The notes: generated from the letters alone by a model not told the origin. A stretch of DNA of 64,000 nucleotides from Pseudomonas fluorescens HK44 (GCF_000217955.3 NZ_AFOY02000019.1:434001-498000), one strand, 5' to 3'; shown: positions 18,444-27,544, numbered from the stretch's first letter. Made by a program: numbers and translations.

Positions 18444-18463
18444 TTGATTGAACGTTCAATCAA
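18444..18463. promoter_or_regulatory. BetI operator over divergent betI/betT promoters
   Basis: TTGATTGAACGTTCAATCAA is a perfect 20-bp palindrome 71 bases upstream of betI. Reading rightward, TTGAAC (18448-18453) and TAAGAT (18470-18475), 16 bases apart, can serve betT. Reading leftward, TTGAAC (18459-18454) and TAGACT (18436-18431), 17 bases apart, can serve betI. The palindrome covers both -35 boxes, which explains joint repression by a dimeric TetR protein. The remaining ~320 bases before betT would be an unusually long leader in which I find no other clear element. Confidence 0.85.
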
Positions 18464-18799
18464 CAAAGAATAAGATCTGCGACAAATCGTCGCTGCCTAC
18501 AGGTTTTTCCTACAAGTGGTTGGCGGAAAAACGACATCCGAAAATGCTCGAAACCCTTACGGGGCATGCTGCGAACCGAATTCAATGGACGTGTTGAATG
18601 GGCAAGACGCTCAGGGTCATGTGCTGTGTCATGGGCGCGCACGCGATCTTCGAGGTCGGTTTTCAACACTGCTGCCGCGGTTTCGGGCTTTTTTTCGAGG
18701 TGTCTTTATATCACTCGCTGGTCGGCTGCCAACTAACCGATTGGTCGGGTACTGCTTTGCCTTGTGTCTTTCTCTCGCACTGCCTGGAGCATCTGTGCA

Positions 18800-20797
18800 A
18801 TGAGTTCTGCCTCTCTTATAAAGACCCCACCCGAAAAGGTGGCGGTCAACGGCTGGGTGTTCTACACCTCGACCGCATTGATCCTGCTGCTGACCGCCAT
18901 CCTCATCGCCGCACCACAAGAAGCCGGGAGAATGCTGGGGATCGCTCAGGCCTGGTTGTCGCGCAGTTTCGGCTGGTACTACATGGTGGTGATCGCCGCC
19001 TATTTGGTATTCGTCGTCGGCCTGGCGTTTTCGTCCTACGGCAAGCTCAAACTGGGCAGCAAGGACGATACTCCGGACTTCAGCTATGGCGCCTGGGCCG
19101 GGATGCTGTTCTCGTCCGGTATCGGTATCTCGCTGCTGTACTTCGGTGCATCCGAACCGCTGGATCACTACTTCAATCCGCCGGAAGGCGTGGCCGGTAG
19201 CAACCTGGCAGCGCGTCAGGCGGTGCAACTGACATTCCTGCATTGGGGCCTGCATGGCTGGGCGATCTACGCTTTGGTCGGCTTGGCCGTGGCGTACTTT
19301 GCCTACCGTCATAACCAGCCGCTGGCGTTGCGTTCGGCGCTGTATCCGCTGGTGGGCGAGCGTTGGGTCAAAGGCGCGGCCGGTCATGCGGTAGACGGCT
19401 TTGGCATGTTCGTGACCCTGCTGGGTCTGGTGACCAACCTGGGGATCGGCTCGCTGCAAGTGTCGTCGGGTCTTGAGAACCTGTTCGGCATGGAGCACAG
19501 CAACACCAACCTGCTGATCGTGATCATCGTGATGAGCACCGTGGCGACCATCGCTGCCGTGTCGGGCGTGGAAAACGGCATCCGCCGTTTGTCCAACCTG
19601 AACATCGTGCTGTTCAGCGGCCTGCTGATTTTCGTCCTGCTGTTCGGCCCGACCCTGCACCTGCTCAACGGCTTCGTGCAGAACATCGGCGACTACCTGA
19701 ACGGCGCGGTGCTGAAAACCTTCGACCTGTACGTGTACGAAGCCGACAACGCCAAATCCGAGCGCTGGTTGGGCCTGTGGACCCTGTTCTACTGGGCCTG
19801 GTGGATTTCCTGGGCGCCATTCGTAGGCATGTTCATCGCGCGTATTTCCCGCGGTCGTACCGTGCGTGAACTGGTAGCCGGCGTGCTGCTGATTCCGCTG
19901 GGCTTCACCTTGGCCTGGTTGTCGATCTTCGGTAACTCGGCACTGGATCTGGTGATGAACCACGGGGCAGTGGAGCTTGGGAAGACGGCGCTGGAACAGC
20001 CGTCCATGGCGATCTATCAACTGCTTGAGCACTACCCGGCGTCGAAAATCGTGATCGGCGTGTCGATTTTTGTCGGTTTCGTGTTGTTCCTGACTCCGGC
20101 CGACTCTGGCGCGGTGATGATGGCGAACCTGTCCTGCAAGGGCGGCAACGTCGACGAAGACGCCCCGCACTGGTTGCGGATCTTCTGGTCGGTGGTGATC
20201 ACACTGGTGACCATTGGCCTGCTGTTCGCCGGTAACTTCGAAGCCATGCAAACCATGGTCGTGTTGGCCGGTCTGCCGTTCTCGGTGGTGCTGGTGTTCT
20301 TCATGTTCGGCTTGCACAAGGCCATGCGCCAGGATGTGCAGATCGAGCAGGAACAAGCCGAGCTGGCGGCACGTGGTCGTCGTGGTTTCAGCGAGCGTCT
20401 GACCCAGCTGGACCTGCAACCGAGCCAGTCGATCGTTCAGCGGTTCATGAACAAGCACGTCAGCCCGGCGCTGGAAGATGCGGCGGCGCAATTGCGTACT
20501 CAAGGGCTGGATGTTCAGACGTTGCTGGGTAAAGCCAGGCGTTGCATGGGCGTGCGGATCGAGATGGAAGAGGGCAACCCGTTTGTCTACGAAGTGAGCC
20601 TGGATGGCTATCTGGCTACGCCGAGCGAGTCGCCGAACCCGGATGAAGCGCGCACGCGTTACTACCGCGCCGAGGTGTACCTGCACAACGGCAGTCAGGA
20701 GTACGACTTGATGGGCTTCACTCAGGATCAGATCACCCGTGACGTGCTCGATCAGTTTGAAAGCCATCGGCAGCTCCTGGGCCGGGTGTATAGCTGA
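18800..20797 (+). CDS. betT: BCCT-family choline transporter BetT
   Basis: The 665-residue protein has 12 predicted membrane helices over residues ~20-510. The BCCT signature lies in FYWAWWISWAPFVGMFIARISRGR (residues ~330). A long cytoplasmic C-terminal domain (~510-665) matches the osmosensing BetT type rather than short BetP-like homologues. It imports choline with protons. The open frame begins 12 codons earlier, but ATG at 18800 has GGAG eleven bases upstream and matches family starts. Divergent from betI, it corresponds by context to the betT1 gene of P. aeruginosa. Confidence 0.93.
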   Translation: MSSASLIKTPPEKVAVNGWVFYTSTALILLLTAILIAAPQEAGRMLGIAQAWLSRSFGWYYMVVIAAYLVFVVGLAFSSYGKLKLGSKDDTPDFSYGAWAGMLFSSGIGISLLYFGASEPLDHYFNPPEGVAGSNLAARQAVQLTFLHWGLHGWAIYALVGLAVAYFAYRHNQPLALRSALYPLVGERWVKGAAGHAVDGFGMFVTLLGLVTNLGIGSLQVSSGLENLFGMEHSNTNLLIVIIVMSTVATIAAVSGVENGIRRLSNLNIVLFSGLLIFVLLFGPTLHLLNGFVQNIGDYLNGAVLKTFDLYVYEADNAKSERWLGLWTLFYWAWWISWAPFVGMFIARISRGRTVRELVAGVLLIPLGFTLAWLSIFGNSALDLVMNHGAVELGKTALEQPSMAIYQLLEHYPASKIVIGVSIFVGFVLFLTPADSGAVMMANLSCKGGNVDEDAPHWLRIFWSVVITLVTIGLLFAGNFEAMQTMVVLAGLPFSVVLVFFMFGLHKAMRQDVQIEQEQAELAARGRRGFSERLTQLDLQPSQSIVQRFMNKHVSPALEDAAAQLRTQGLDVQTLLGKARRCMGVRIEMEEGNPFVYEVSLDGYLATPSESPNPDEARTRYYRAEVYLHNGSQEYDLMGFTQDQITRDVLDQFESHRQLLGRVYS

Positions 20798-20836
20798 GGC
20801 TTAAGCGACGCGGTGCATCAACTGCACCGCAATCCT

Positions 20837-20926
20837 TGTGGGAGCGAGCCTGCTCGCGATGAGGGCATAACAGTCAGCATCAATGTTGACTGACCCACCG
20901 CCATCGCGAGCAAGCTCGCTCCCACA
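20837..20926. repeat. REP doublet (family 2)
   Basis: TGTGGGAGCGAGCCTGCTCG and an inverted arm ending CAAGCTCGCTCCCACA, between the betT stop and the shared terminator. Confidence 0.9.
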
Positions 20927-20943
20927 GGTTCTGTGCACCAACA

Positions 20944-20972
20944 AAAACGCCGCGATCCTCTCGCGGCGTTTT
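20944..20972. terminator. bidirectional terminator betT / cbcV
   Basis: A 12-bp perfect stem AAAACGCCGCGA / TCGCGGCGTTTT with loop TCCTC carries A-runs and T-runs on both sides. It sits between the convergent betT and cbcV genes and can stop both. Confidence 0.9.
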
Positions 20973-20985
20973 CGTGTCTGCTGCC

Positions 20986-22164
20986 TTACCCCAGGTTCTT
21001 GCCAAGCAGCGCGTGGTACAACTCGCTGTCGCCGAGAATCCCTACCACTTTATTGTTGTCGTGCAGCACCAGCTTGTTGCCGGTCTGATAACGAATCTGC
21101 AGCGCGTCGCGCATGCCGATGTTCGAATCCACCAGCGTTGGGCGACGGCCCAGGCCTTCCACCGCTTGCCCCGGTACCCAGTTCTGCAGGTCCAGGCTTG
21201 AGCCGTTCTGGCGTGCGCCTTTGATGGTGTTGCCTTCGGCCAGGTCCAGCCACGAGTCGCCGCCCGGATCCAGGCAAACCGAGCCGTTGATGCGTTTGCA
21301 GTTGTCCAGCGTGCGCATCAGGCTGCGACCGCACAGTACGTTCAGCGGATTGGTGTGCGCGACGAAGGTCCGCACGTAGTCATCGGCCGGGTTGAGGACG
21401 ATTTCTTCGGGCTTGCTGTACTGGATGATCCGGCCGTCTTTCATGATCGCGATACGGCTGCCGAGTTTCAGCGCTTCATCGAGGTCGTGACTGACGAAGA
21501 CGATGGTCTTGTGCAGCTTGCGTTGCAGTTCCAGCAGTTCGTCTTGCAGGCCTTGGCGAATCAGCGGGTCAAGTGCCGAGAAGGGTTCGTCCATCAACAG
21601 AATGTCGGCGTCCATCGCCAGCGCACGGGCCAGGCCCACACGTTGCTGCATGCCGCCGGAGAGTTCGTCGGGCTTCTTGTTGCGCCATTGGGCCAGGCCC
21701 ACCAGTTCGAGTTTTTCGTCGACCAGTTGGCGACGTTCCTTTTCGGGACGACCCTGCATTTCGAGGCCGAAGCTGATGTTCTCGCGCACCGTCAGCCAGG
21801 GCATCAGGGCGAACTTCTGGAACACCATGGCGATGCGCTTGGTGCGCATCATTTTCAGCTCTGCCGGGGTGCAGGAAGCGATGTCGATCTGGCGTCCCTC
21901 ATGCTCGACGAACAGCTTGCCACGGCTGACCGTGTTCAAACCGTTGATGCAGCGCAGCAGGCTGGATTTACCGGAGCCGGAGAGGCCCATCAGCACGCAG
22001 ATTTCGCCTTTCTCGATGTCCAGGCTGGCTTTTTCAACGCCAACGATTTGCCCGGTTTTCTTCAGGATCTGGTCGCGGGTCATGCCCTGATCCAGCAGCT
22101 TGAGGGCCTCGCGTGGATCTTTGGAGAAGATCACGTCGACCTTATCAAAGCGGATTATGCTCAT
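20986..22164 (-). CDS. cbcV: choline/betaine ABC transporter ATPase CbcV
   Basis: The 392-residue ProV/OpuAA-type ATPase has Walker A GLSGSGKSS, the signature LSGGMQQRVGLARAL and Walker B ILLMDEPFSALD. The C-terminal ~110 residues form a CBS-like regulatory region. Its ATG overlaps the cbcW stop (ATGA). It energises uptake of choline, betaine or carnitine through CbcW with substrate delivered by CbcX or by CaiX. It ends at the bidirectional terminator. Confidence 0.94.
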   Translation of the reverse strand: MSIIRFDKVDVIFSKDPREALKLLDQGMTRDQILKKTGQIVGVEKASLDIEKGEICVLMGLSGSGKSSLLRCINGLNTVSRGKLFVEHEGRQIDIASCTPAELKMMRTKRIAMVFQKFALMPWLTVRENISFGLEMQGRPEKERRQLVDEKLELVGLAQWRNKKPDELSGGMQQRVGLARALAMDADILLMDEPFSALDPLIRQGLQDELLELQRKLHKTIVFVSHDLDEALKLGSRIAIMKDGRIIQYSKPEEIVLNPADDYVRTFVAHTNPLNVLCGRSLMRTLDNCKRINGSVCLDPGGDSWLDLAEGNTIKGARQNGSSLDLQNWVPGQAVEGLGRRPTLVDSNIGMRDALQIRYQTGNKLVLHDNNKVVGILGDSELYHALLGKNLG

Positions 22165-23006
22165 GCGTCACCCCCTACTTTAGCTTCGGGTTGTTTGCAG
22201 ATACGGTCGAGCATGATCGCCAGCAGTACGATCGCCAACCCGGCTTCGAAGCCCAGGGCGATATCAGCAGTGTTCAGTGCGTTGACCACGGGTTTGCCCA
22301 GGCCATCGGCGCCCACCAGTGCCGCGATCACCACCATCGACAACGACAGCATGATGCACTGGGTGATACCGGCTGCGATGCTTGGCATGGCGTGGGGCAG
22401 TTCAATACGCGAGAGCAGCTGACGGCGCGAGCAGCCAAAGGCCTTGCCAGCGTCCATCAGTTCTTGCGGCACATCGCGGATACCCAGGTAGGTCAGACGA
22501 ATAGGCGCGGCAATCGCGAACACTACCGTTGAAATCAGACCCGGGACCACACCCAGACCGAACAGGGTCAGGGTAGGAATGAGGTACACGAACGTCGGTA
22601 CGGTCTGCATCAGATCGAGCACCGGACGCATCATCGTGTAGAACATCGGTTTGTGCGCGGCGACGATGCCCAACGGCACGCCGATGATCACGCAGACGAA
22701 GGTGGCGAACAGCACCTGGGCGAGGGTTTCCATGGTTTCCTGCCAGTAACCCAGGTTGAGGATCAGCAGGAAGGAGGCGATGACAAAAGCGGTCAGGCCC
22801 CATTTGCGTTGAATGAAGTGAGCCAGCAATGCGATCAATCCGATCAGTGCCAGCGGGTTGAACCACGTCAGCGCAAACGTCACGCCGTGGATCATCGTTT
22901 CCAGTGTCGTGGCGATCGCATCGAATGTGCTGGCGCCGTGTTGCGTCAACCATTCAACGAAGGCAGCGATGTACTGGCCTAAAGGGATTTTCTGATCAAT
23001 CAGCAT
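22161..23006 (-). CDS. cbcW: choline/betaine ABC transporter permease CbcW
   Basis: The 281-residue permease starts MLIDQKIPLGQYIAAFVEWLT and has six to seven hydrophobic segments. The EAA-type loop is ELMDAGKAFGCSRRQLLSRIELPHAMPSI. I chose the internal methionine at 23006 from family N-termini; no strong ribosome-binding site precedes any of the candidates. The open frame runs back 21 codons into the upstream terminator hairpin, which cannot be coding. It overlaps cbcV by four bases. Confidence 0.92.
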   Translation of the reverse strand: MLIDQKIPLGQYIAAFVEWLTQHGASTFDAIATTLETMIHGVTFALTWFNPLALIGLIALLAHFIQRKWGLTAFVIASFLLILNLGYWQETMETLAQVLFATFVCVIIGVPLGIVAAHKPMFYTMMRPVLDLMQTVPTFVYLIPTLTLFGLGVVPGLISTVVFAIAAPIRLTYLGIRDVPQELMDAGKAFGCSRRQLLSRIELPHAMPSIAAGITQCIMLSLSMVVIAALVGADGLGKPVVNALNTADIALGFEAGLAIVLLAIMLDRICKQPEAKVGGDA

Positions 23007-23030
23007 GGTAGTGAACGTCCGCATGCGAGG

Positions 23031-23063
23031 AAAAAAACAGCCCGGGCGAGCGAACTCGCCCGG
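23031..23063 (-). terminator. intercistronic terminator/attenuator between cbcX and cbcW
   Basis: On the minus strand a 9-bp perfect stem CCGGGCGAG / CTCGCCCGG with a four-base loop is followed by GCTGTTTTTTTCC. This is a canonical intrinsic terminator placed right after cbcX, before cbcW. Partial readthrough would make more binding protein than permease and ATPase. Confidence 0.85.
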
Positions 23064-23072
23064 CGTCAACGA

Positions 23073-24023
23073 TTACTTTGCAAGCTTGGCTTTCACGGCT
23101 TCCAGGCCAGGTTTACCGTCAATGGTGGTCACGCCAGCGAGCCAGGTATCGAGTACCTGTGGGTTCTTTTTCAGCCAGGCCTTGGCGGCTGCTTCAGGTT
23201 TCATCTTGTCGTCCAGGATGTTGCCCATCAGCGAGCTTTCCATGTCTACGGTGAACTCCAGATTTTTCAGCAACTGGCCAACGTTGCTGCATTCCTGGGT
23301 GTAGCCCTTGCGGGTGTTGGTCAGGACTGTCGCCGCACCGAAATCCGGGCCGAAATAATCATCGCCACCGGTGAGGTACTGGATCTTGAAGCGCTTGTTC
23401 ATCGGGTGCGGTGCCCAGCCCAGGAACACCACAGCGGTATCGCGCTTCTGAGCGCGGTCGACTTGCGAGAGCATGCCGGCTTCACTGGACTCGACCACTT
23501 TGAAACCAGCGTCTTTGAGGCCGAAGGCGTTCTTGTCGATCATACTCTGGATCAGGCGGTTGCCATCGTTACCCGGCTCGATGCCATAGATTTTGCCGTC
23601 GAGTTCTTTCTTGAATTTGGTTATATCGGCGAAGTCATGCAGGCCTTTGTCGTAAAGCGCTTGTGGCACCGCCAGGGTGTACTTGGCGCCTTTGAGGTTG
23701 GTGCGCACGGTTTCCACGGTGCCGGCATCGCGGTAGGCCTTGATGTCGTTTTCCATGGTCGGCATCCAGTTGCCGAGGAACACGTCCATGTTCTTGCCGT
23801 CGGCCAGGGACTTGTAGGTCACCGGCACGGAAATCATGGTGGTCTTGGTCTTGTAGCCCAGCGCGTCAAGCACGACGCTGGTGGTCGCAGTGGTGGCGGT
23901 GATGTCGGTCCAGCCGACATCGGAGAAGTTTACGGTGCTGCACTGCGCCGGTTCTGCGGCATGAGCCAGAAGCGGCAGACTCAGCATCGCGGCCAACAAC
24001 AACGACGGGGAACCTATTTTCAT
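23073..24023 (-). CDS. cbcX: choline/betaine-binding periplasmic protein CbcX
   Basis: The 316-residue protein has a signal peptide (LLLAAMLSLPLLAHAAEPA). The mature part has the ChoX/OpuAC pattern NFSDVGWTDITATTATTSVVLDALGY, with aromatic ligand-box residues, GNWMPTM and FLGWAPHPMN. It delivers choline-type quaternary amines to CbcWV. It resembles CaiX (32345-33289) along its whole length, so the two are paralogues that probably share one membrane complex. It is first in the cbcXWV operon and divergent from sdaB. Confidence 0.93.
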   Translation of the reverse strand: MKIGSPSLLLAAMLSLPLLAHAAEPAQCSTVNFSDVGWTDITATTATTSVVLDALGYKTKTTMISVPVTYKSLADGKNMDVFLGNWMPTMENDIKAYRDAGTVETVRTNLKGAKYTLAVPQALYDKGLHDFADITKFKKELDGKIYGIEPGNDGNRLIQSMIDKNAFGLKDAGFKVVESSEAGMLSQVDRAQKRDTAVVFLGWAPHPMNKRFKIQYLTGGDDYFGPDFGAATVLTNTRKGYTQECSNVGQLLKNLEFTVDMESSLMGNILDDKMKPEAAAKAWLKKNPQVLDTWLAGVTTIDGKPGLEAVKAKLAK

Positions 24024-24454
24024 GGGTGGACTCCTGAGTGTTTTTTTTGGCGGTGTTCTGACCGCACTTATGAGTGTTGCGGTTGGTCGGCGTTATGAAG
24101 ACTGCTCTACCACAGCGCCGTGCAATCGAGTCGAGACTGATCATGGACCAGTGAAATTCTGACGCCTACAGGGTGCGTCGTATCCAGTACAGGGATGGTC
24201 GCTTCCAGTGTCGGTGAGGTCGTTTACAGCTTTATTCAGCGCTTTTTAGTCCTCTGAACTGTAAAAAAACGGCCAAAACGTGCCGTCTGCGGCCAGCGGC
24301 GTTGGTGGGCATGGGTACGTCGGTGTGAGACGTCGAACGACATCGCAAAAGCCCGATGATGCGGTTATCTCGGCGGATCGCAGCTTGAGCGTAGCAGCTC
24401 CGTCACCGGGTGCTTTGACGCCTGGAATCTGCTCATCGAGGAGTCTCGCAAGTC
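24024..24454. promoter_or_regulatory. cbcX-sdaB divergent control region
   Basis: This 431-base gene-free gap separates two genes transcribed away from each other. It contains GTCGT at 24177-24181 and GTCGC at 24198-24202, 21 bases apart, like the candidate GbdR/CdhR sites elsewhere in the window. This site is the weakest because it is far from both starts (about 154 and 253 bases). No other recognisable element was found. Confidence 0.5.
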
Positions 24455-25831
24455 ATGGCTATCAGTGTTTTCGACCTGTTCAAAATCGGTATTGGCCCCT
24501 CTAGTTCGCACACTGTGGGGCCTATGCGCGCTGCGGCGTTATTCGTCGAGTCGCTGCGCGAGAAGGGGCTGCTGGAGCAGGTGCGCCGGATTGAGGTCCA
24601 GCTGTTCGGTTCGTTGTCGGCTACCGGCATCGGTCACGGCAGCGACAATGCGGTGATCATGGGCTTGATGGGTGAATGGCCGGACGCGATCGACCCGTCG
24701 CAAATCGGCATTCGCATCGAGACCTTGCGTGAAACCCACACCCTGTTGCTCGACGGTCGCTTGCCGGTGCCCTTCATCTGGGCGCGGGACATGCGCCTGA
24801 TCGATGAGAACCTGCCATTCCATCCCAATGCGATGACCCTGGTGGCTGAAGACGAAAACGCTGAGTTGCACCGCGACACCTACTATTCAGTCGGCGGTGG
24901 TTTTGTCGTTGATGAGGCGCAGGCTTCAAGCGGCGTGGTCGATCTGGATCGCACCGTGTTGCCTTACGATTTTTCCAGCGCAGCGGAGCTGCTTGCCCTG
25001 TGCAAGCAACACAACCTACGCGTCGCCGAGTTGATGATGGCGAACGAAAAGGTCTGGCGTTCGGAAGAAGAAATCCGCGGCGGCCTGATGAAACTCTGGC
25101 GCGCCATGCAGGACTGCGTCGAGCAGGGCCTCAAGCACGAAGGCATCCTGCCTGGCGGTCTGAATGTGCGCCGCCGCGCCGCTAAATTGCATCGCAGCCT
25201 GCAAGAGCTGAACAAGCCCAACGTGATCGGCTCGACCTTGAGCGCCATGGAGTGGGTCAATCTGTTCGCCCTTGCGGTCAACGAAGAAAATGCGGCAGGC
25301 GGGCGGATGGTCACGGCACCGACCAACGGTGCGGCAGGGATCATCCCGGCGGTGTTGCACTACTTCATGAAGTTCAGCGAGGTGGTGACGGACGCCAACG
25401 TCGTCGACTATTTCCTCGGTGCGGCAGCGGTCGGGATACTGTGTAAAAAGAACGCCTCGATTTCCGGCGCCGAAGTCGGCTGCCAGGGCGAAGTCGGTTC
25501 GGCTTGCGCGATGGCGGCGGCCGGGTTGGCGGAGATTCTTGGGGCGACGCCGGAGCAACTCTGCAACGCGGCGGAAATCGGCCTGGAGCACAACCTCGGA
25601 CTGACGTGCGACCCGGTTGGCGGGCTGGTACAGGTGCCGTGCATCGAGCGCAACGCGATTGCCGCAGTGAAGGCGATCAACGCTGCGCAAATGGCCTTGC
25701 GCGGTGACGGTCAGCACTTCATCTCGCTGGACCGGGTGATCCGCACCATGCGCGATACCGGCGCCGACATGCACGATAAATACAAAGAGACATCGCGCGG
25801 TGGGTTGGCGGTCAGCGCGGTTGAATGTTGA
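24455..25831 (+). CDS. sdaB: L-serine ammonia-lyase (serine dehydratase), Fe-S type
   Basis: The 458-residue single-chain L-serine deaminase starts MAISVFDLFKIGIGPSSSHT, with the beta-domain signature GPSSSHTVGPMRAA. It has cysteines for the [4Fe-4S] cluster in CKKNASISGAEVGCQGEVGS and LGLTCDPVGGLVQVPC. It converts serine to pyruvate and ammonia, closing the route from betaine-derived glycine and serine to central metabolism. Its position between cbcX and gbdR is conserved with P. aeruginosa. Confidence 0.95.
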   Translation: MAISVFDLFKIGIGPSSSHTVGPMRAAALFVESLREKGLLEQVRRIEVQLFGSLSATGIGHGSDNAVIMGLMGEWPDAIDPSQIGIRIETLRETHTLLLDGRLPVPFIWARDMRLIDENLPFHPNAMTLVAEDENAELHRDTYYSVGGGFVVDEAQASSGVVDLDRTVLPYDFSSAAELLALCKQHNLRVAELMMANEKVWRSEEEIRGGLMKLWRAMQDCVEQGLKHEGILPGGLNVRRRAAKLHRSLQELNKPNVIGSTLSAMEWVNLFALAVNEENAAGGRMVTAPTNGAAGIIPAVLHYFMKFSEVVTDANVVDYFLGAAAVGILCKKNASISGAEVGCQGEVGSACAMAAAGLAEILGATPEQLCNAAEIGLEHNLGLTCDPVGGLVQVPCIERNAIAAVKAINAAQMALRGDGQHFISLDRVIRTMRDTGADMHDKYKETSRGGLAVSAVEC

Positions 25832-25850
25832 TTAGGGTTTTTAAAAACCT

Positions 25851-25996
25851 GTGGCGAGGGGGCTTGTCGGAACGCCGCAACGCCCCGTTCGGCTGCGTAG
25901 CAGTCGTGAAACCTGCGAGCGCGGTATGCCTGAAAGAACAAGGATGCAAACTCTGGGACCGCTTCGCGGTCCAACGGGGGCAAGCCCCCTCGCCAC
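25851..25996. repeat. REP doublet (family 1, variant arms)
   Basis: GTGGCGAGGGGGCTTGTCGG begins the left arm and GGGGGCAAGCCCCCTCGCCAC-type sequence ends the right. The arms use GGGGG/CCCCC in place of the usual GGGAG, and the left arm contains a GTCGGAACGCC insertion. Confidence 0.85.
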
Positions 25997-26292
25997 AGGG
26001 ATGATCAAAACTGCGCGCTAAGTGAACACTGATCCAACTGAGCGCCACCTTTTAGCGCGTCGCAATCAGGCAACAAATATCCCCGGCGGTCAGGCGTCAT
26101 TCCGGGCGCTGACCGCTCGTCACCTGTGCCTGGGGTGACACTCTTCCCCGGCACTTTTGATGCGTTTCCCAAAAGTGCTACCGATTTGCTCACACCCCGC
26201 GGGGTAGGGCATCTGCCAGCCTGATAACCCTTACGCGTCGACTGAGCTCTATAGACACATATAGACACATCGCGACGTCGTTTTCAGGAGTT

Positions 26293-26310
26293 ATTGAATG
26301 CGCATTCAAT
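26293..26310. promoter_or_regulatory. 18-bp palindrome upstream of gbdR
   Basis: ATTGAATGCGCATTCAAT is a perfect palindrome ending four bases before the sigma-54 element. Its half-site ATTGAA resembles the BetI operator half, but the spacing differs. Just upstream the decamer ATAGACACAT is repeated in tandem (26251-26270). A dimeric regulator probably binds here; which one is not known. Confidence 0.5.
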
Positions 26311-26313
26311 TTT

Positions 26314-26329
26314 AGGCATGGCAATTGCT
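26314..26329 (+). promoter_or_regulatory. sigma-54 promoter for gbdR
   Basis: AGGCATGGCAATTGCT matches the -24/-12 consensus TGGCACGNNNNTTGCW at all but two positions, with GG (26315-26316) and GC (26327-26328) at the right distance. It gives a leader of ~87 bases to gbdR. A sigma-54 promoter fits nitrogen- or carbon-limitation control through NtrC or CbrB, which is reported for betaine catabolism in P. aeruginosa. The rest of the 595-base gap holds the REP doublet and no gene. Confidence 0.75.
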
Positions 26330-26426
26330 CTGTCATAACAAAGCCCCGTCTCACGCAAGAGAACGATGGCCATAACAAGAGCCTCCGCCTGAGGCCATCA
26401 CCCGCTTTGTGTGAGGAGATACCGCG

Positions 26427-27530
26427 ATGACGTCGTTCAACTCCGGGGCCCAACCCCAGAACCGTGCGCCTCAATCCATCGGCTTTTTGCTGCTGGACAA
26501 TTTCACGCTGATTTCCCTGGCTTCCGCAGTAGAACCCCTGCGCATGGCCAACCAATTGTCTGGTCGCGAGCTGTATCGCTGGAGCACCCTCACCGTTGAC
26601 GGCGGCCAGGTCTGGGCCAGTGACGGCCTGCAAATCACGCCGGATGCGGCGATGCACAAAGCCCCGCCCCTGGATACCGTGATTGTCTGCGGTGGCATCG
26701 GCATTCAACGCACCGTAACCCGTGAACACGTGTCGTGGCTGCAAAGCCAGGCCCGTCAGTCGCGCCGTCTTGGCGCCGTCTGCACCGGCAGTTGGGCCCT
26801 GGCGTGTGCCGGTCTGCTGGACGGTTTCGATTGCAGCGTGCACTGGGAGTGTCTGGCGTCGATGCAGGAAGCTTTCCCTCGTGTGGCCATGAGCACGCGC
26901 TTGTTCACCCTCGACCGTAACCGGTTCACCAGCTCCGGCGGCACCGCGCCACTGGACATGATGCTGCACCTGATCAGCCGCGACCACGGCCGCGAACTGT
27001 CGGCAGCGATCTCGGAGATGTTTGTCTACGAGCGCATCCGCAACGAGCAGGATCACCAGCGCGTGCCGCTCAAGCACATGCTGGGCACCAATCAGCCGAA
27101 GTTGCAGGAAATCGTCGCGCTGATGGAGGCCAACCTTGAAGAGCCGATCGACCTCGATGAACTGGCGGTGTACGTCGCTGTGTCACGTCGTCAGTTGGAG
27201 CGGCTGTTCCAGAAATACCTGCACTGCTCGCCGTCGCGTTACTACCTCAAGCTGCGACTGATCCGTGCTCGGCAACTGCTCAAGCAAACGCCGATGTCGA
27301 TCATCGAGGTGGCTTCGGTTTGCGGCTTCGTGTCGACCCCGCACTTCTCCAAGTGCTACCGCGAATACTTCGGCATTCCACCACGCGACGAGCGCGTCGG
27401 TTCTAACACCACCCAACAGGTGGCAATGATGCCGATCCCGCAGGCACTGGTGCTGGCACCGTTGTCCGGACCGATGTCGGCGTTGAGTCAGGCGCGTAAT
27501 GAGTCGACTTTCGCCAGCGTAAGGCTATAA
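26427..27530 (+). CDS. gbdR: AraC-family glycine betaine/dimethylglycine regulator GbdR
   Basis: The 367-residue protein has an N-terminal DJ-1/GATase1-like ligand domain (~18-200, with GAVCTGSWALACAGLLDG at the nucleophile-elbow position). A C-terminal AraC domain (~225-325) has two helix-turn-helices (DELAVYVAVSRRQLERLFQKY and IEVASVCGFVSTPHFSKCYREYFG). GbdR senses betaine and dimethylglycine and activates gbc, dgc, sox, glyA, sdaB and cbc genes. The ATG follows GAGGAGATACCGCG. CdhR (33484-34443) is a paralogue in the same window. Confidence 0.95.
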   Translation: MTSFNSGAQPQNRAPQSIGFLLLDNFTLISLASAVEPLRMANQLSGRELYRWSTLTVDGGQVWASDGLQITPDAAMHKAPPLDTVIVCGGIGIQRTVTREHVSWLQSQARQSRRLGAVCTGSWALACAGLLDGFDCSVHWECLASMQEAFPRVAMSTRLFTLDRNRFTSSGGTAPLDMMLHLISRDHGRELSAAISEMFVYERIRNEQDHQRVPLKHMLGTNQPKLQEIVALMEANLEEPIDLDELAVYVAVSRRQLERLFQKYLHCSPSRYYLKLRLIRARQLLKQTPMSIIEVASVCGFVSTPHFSKCYREYFGIPPRDERVGSNTTQQVAMMPIPQALVLAPLSGPMSALSQARNESTFASVRL

Positions 27531-27544
27531 CTGAGCGCGCTTTT

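Noticed and set aside
18660..18700. Possible terminator before betT (T-run near 18690)
   Set aside because: No stem longer than four base pairs precedes the T-run.
18629..20767. 712-codon open frame antisense to betT
   Set aside because: Its product is rich in His, Gln and Arg, typical of an antisense shadow of a membrane protein gene.
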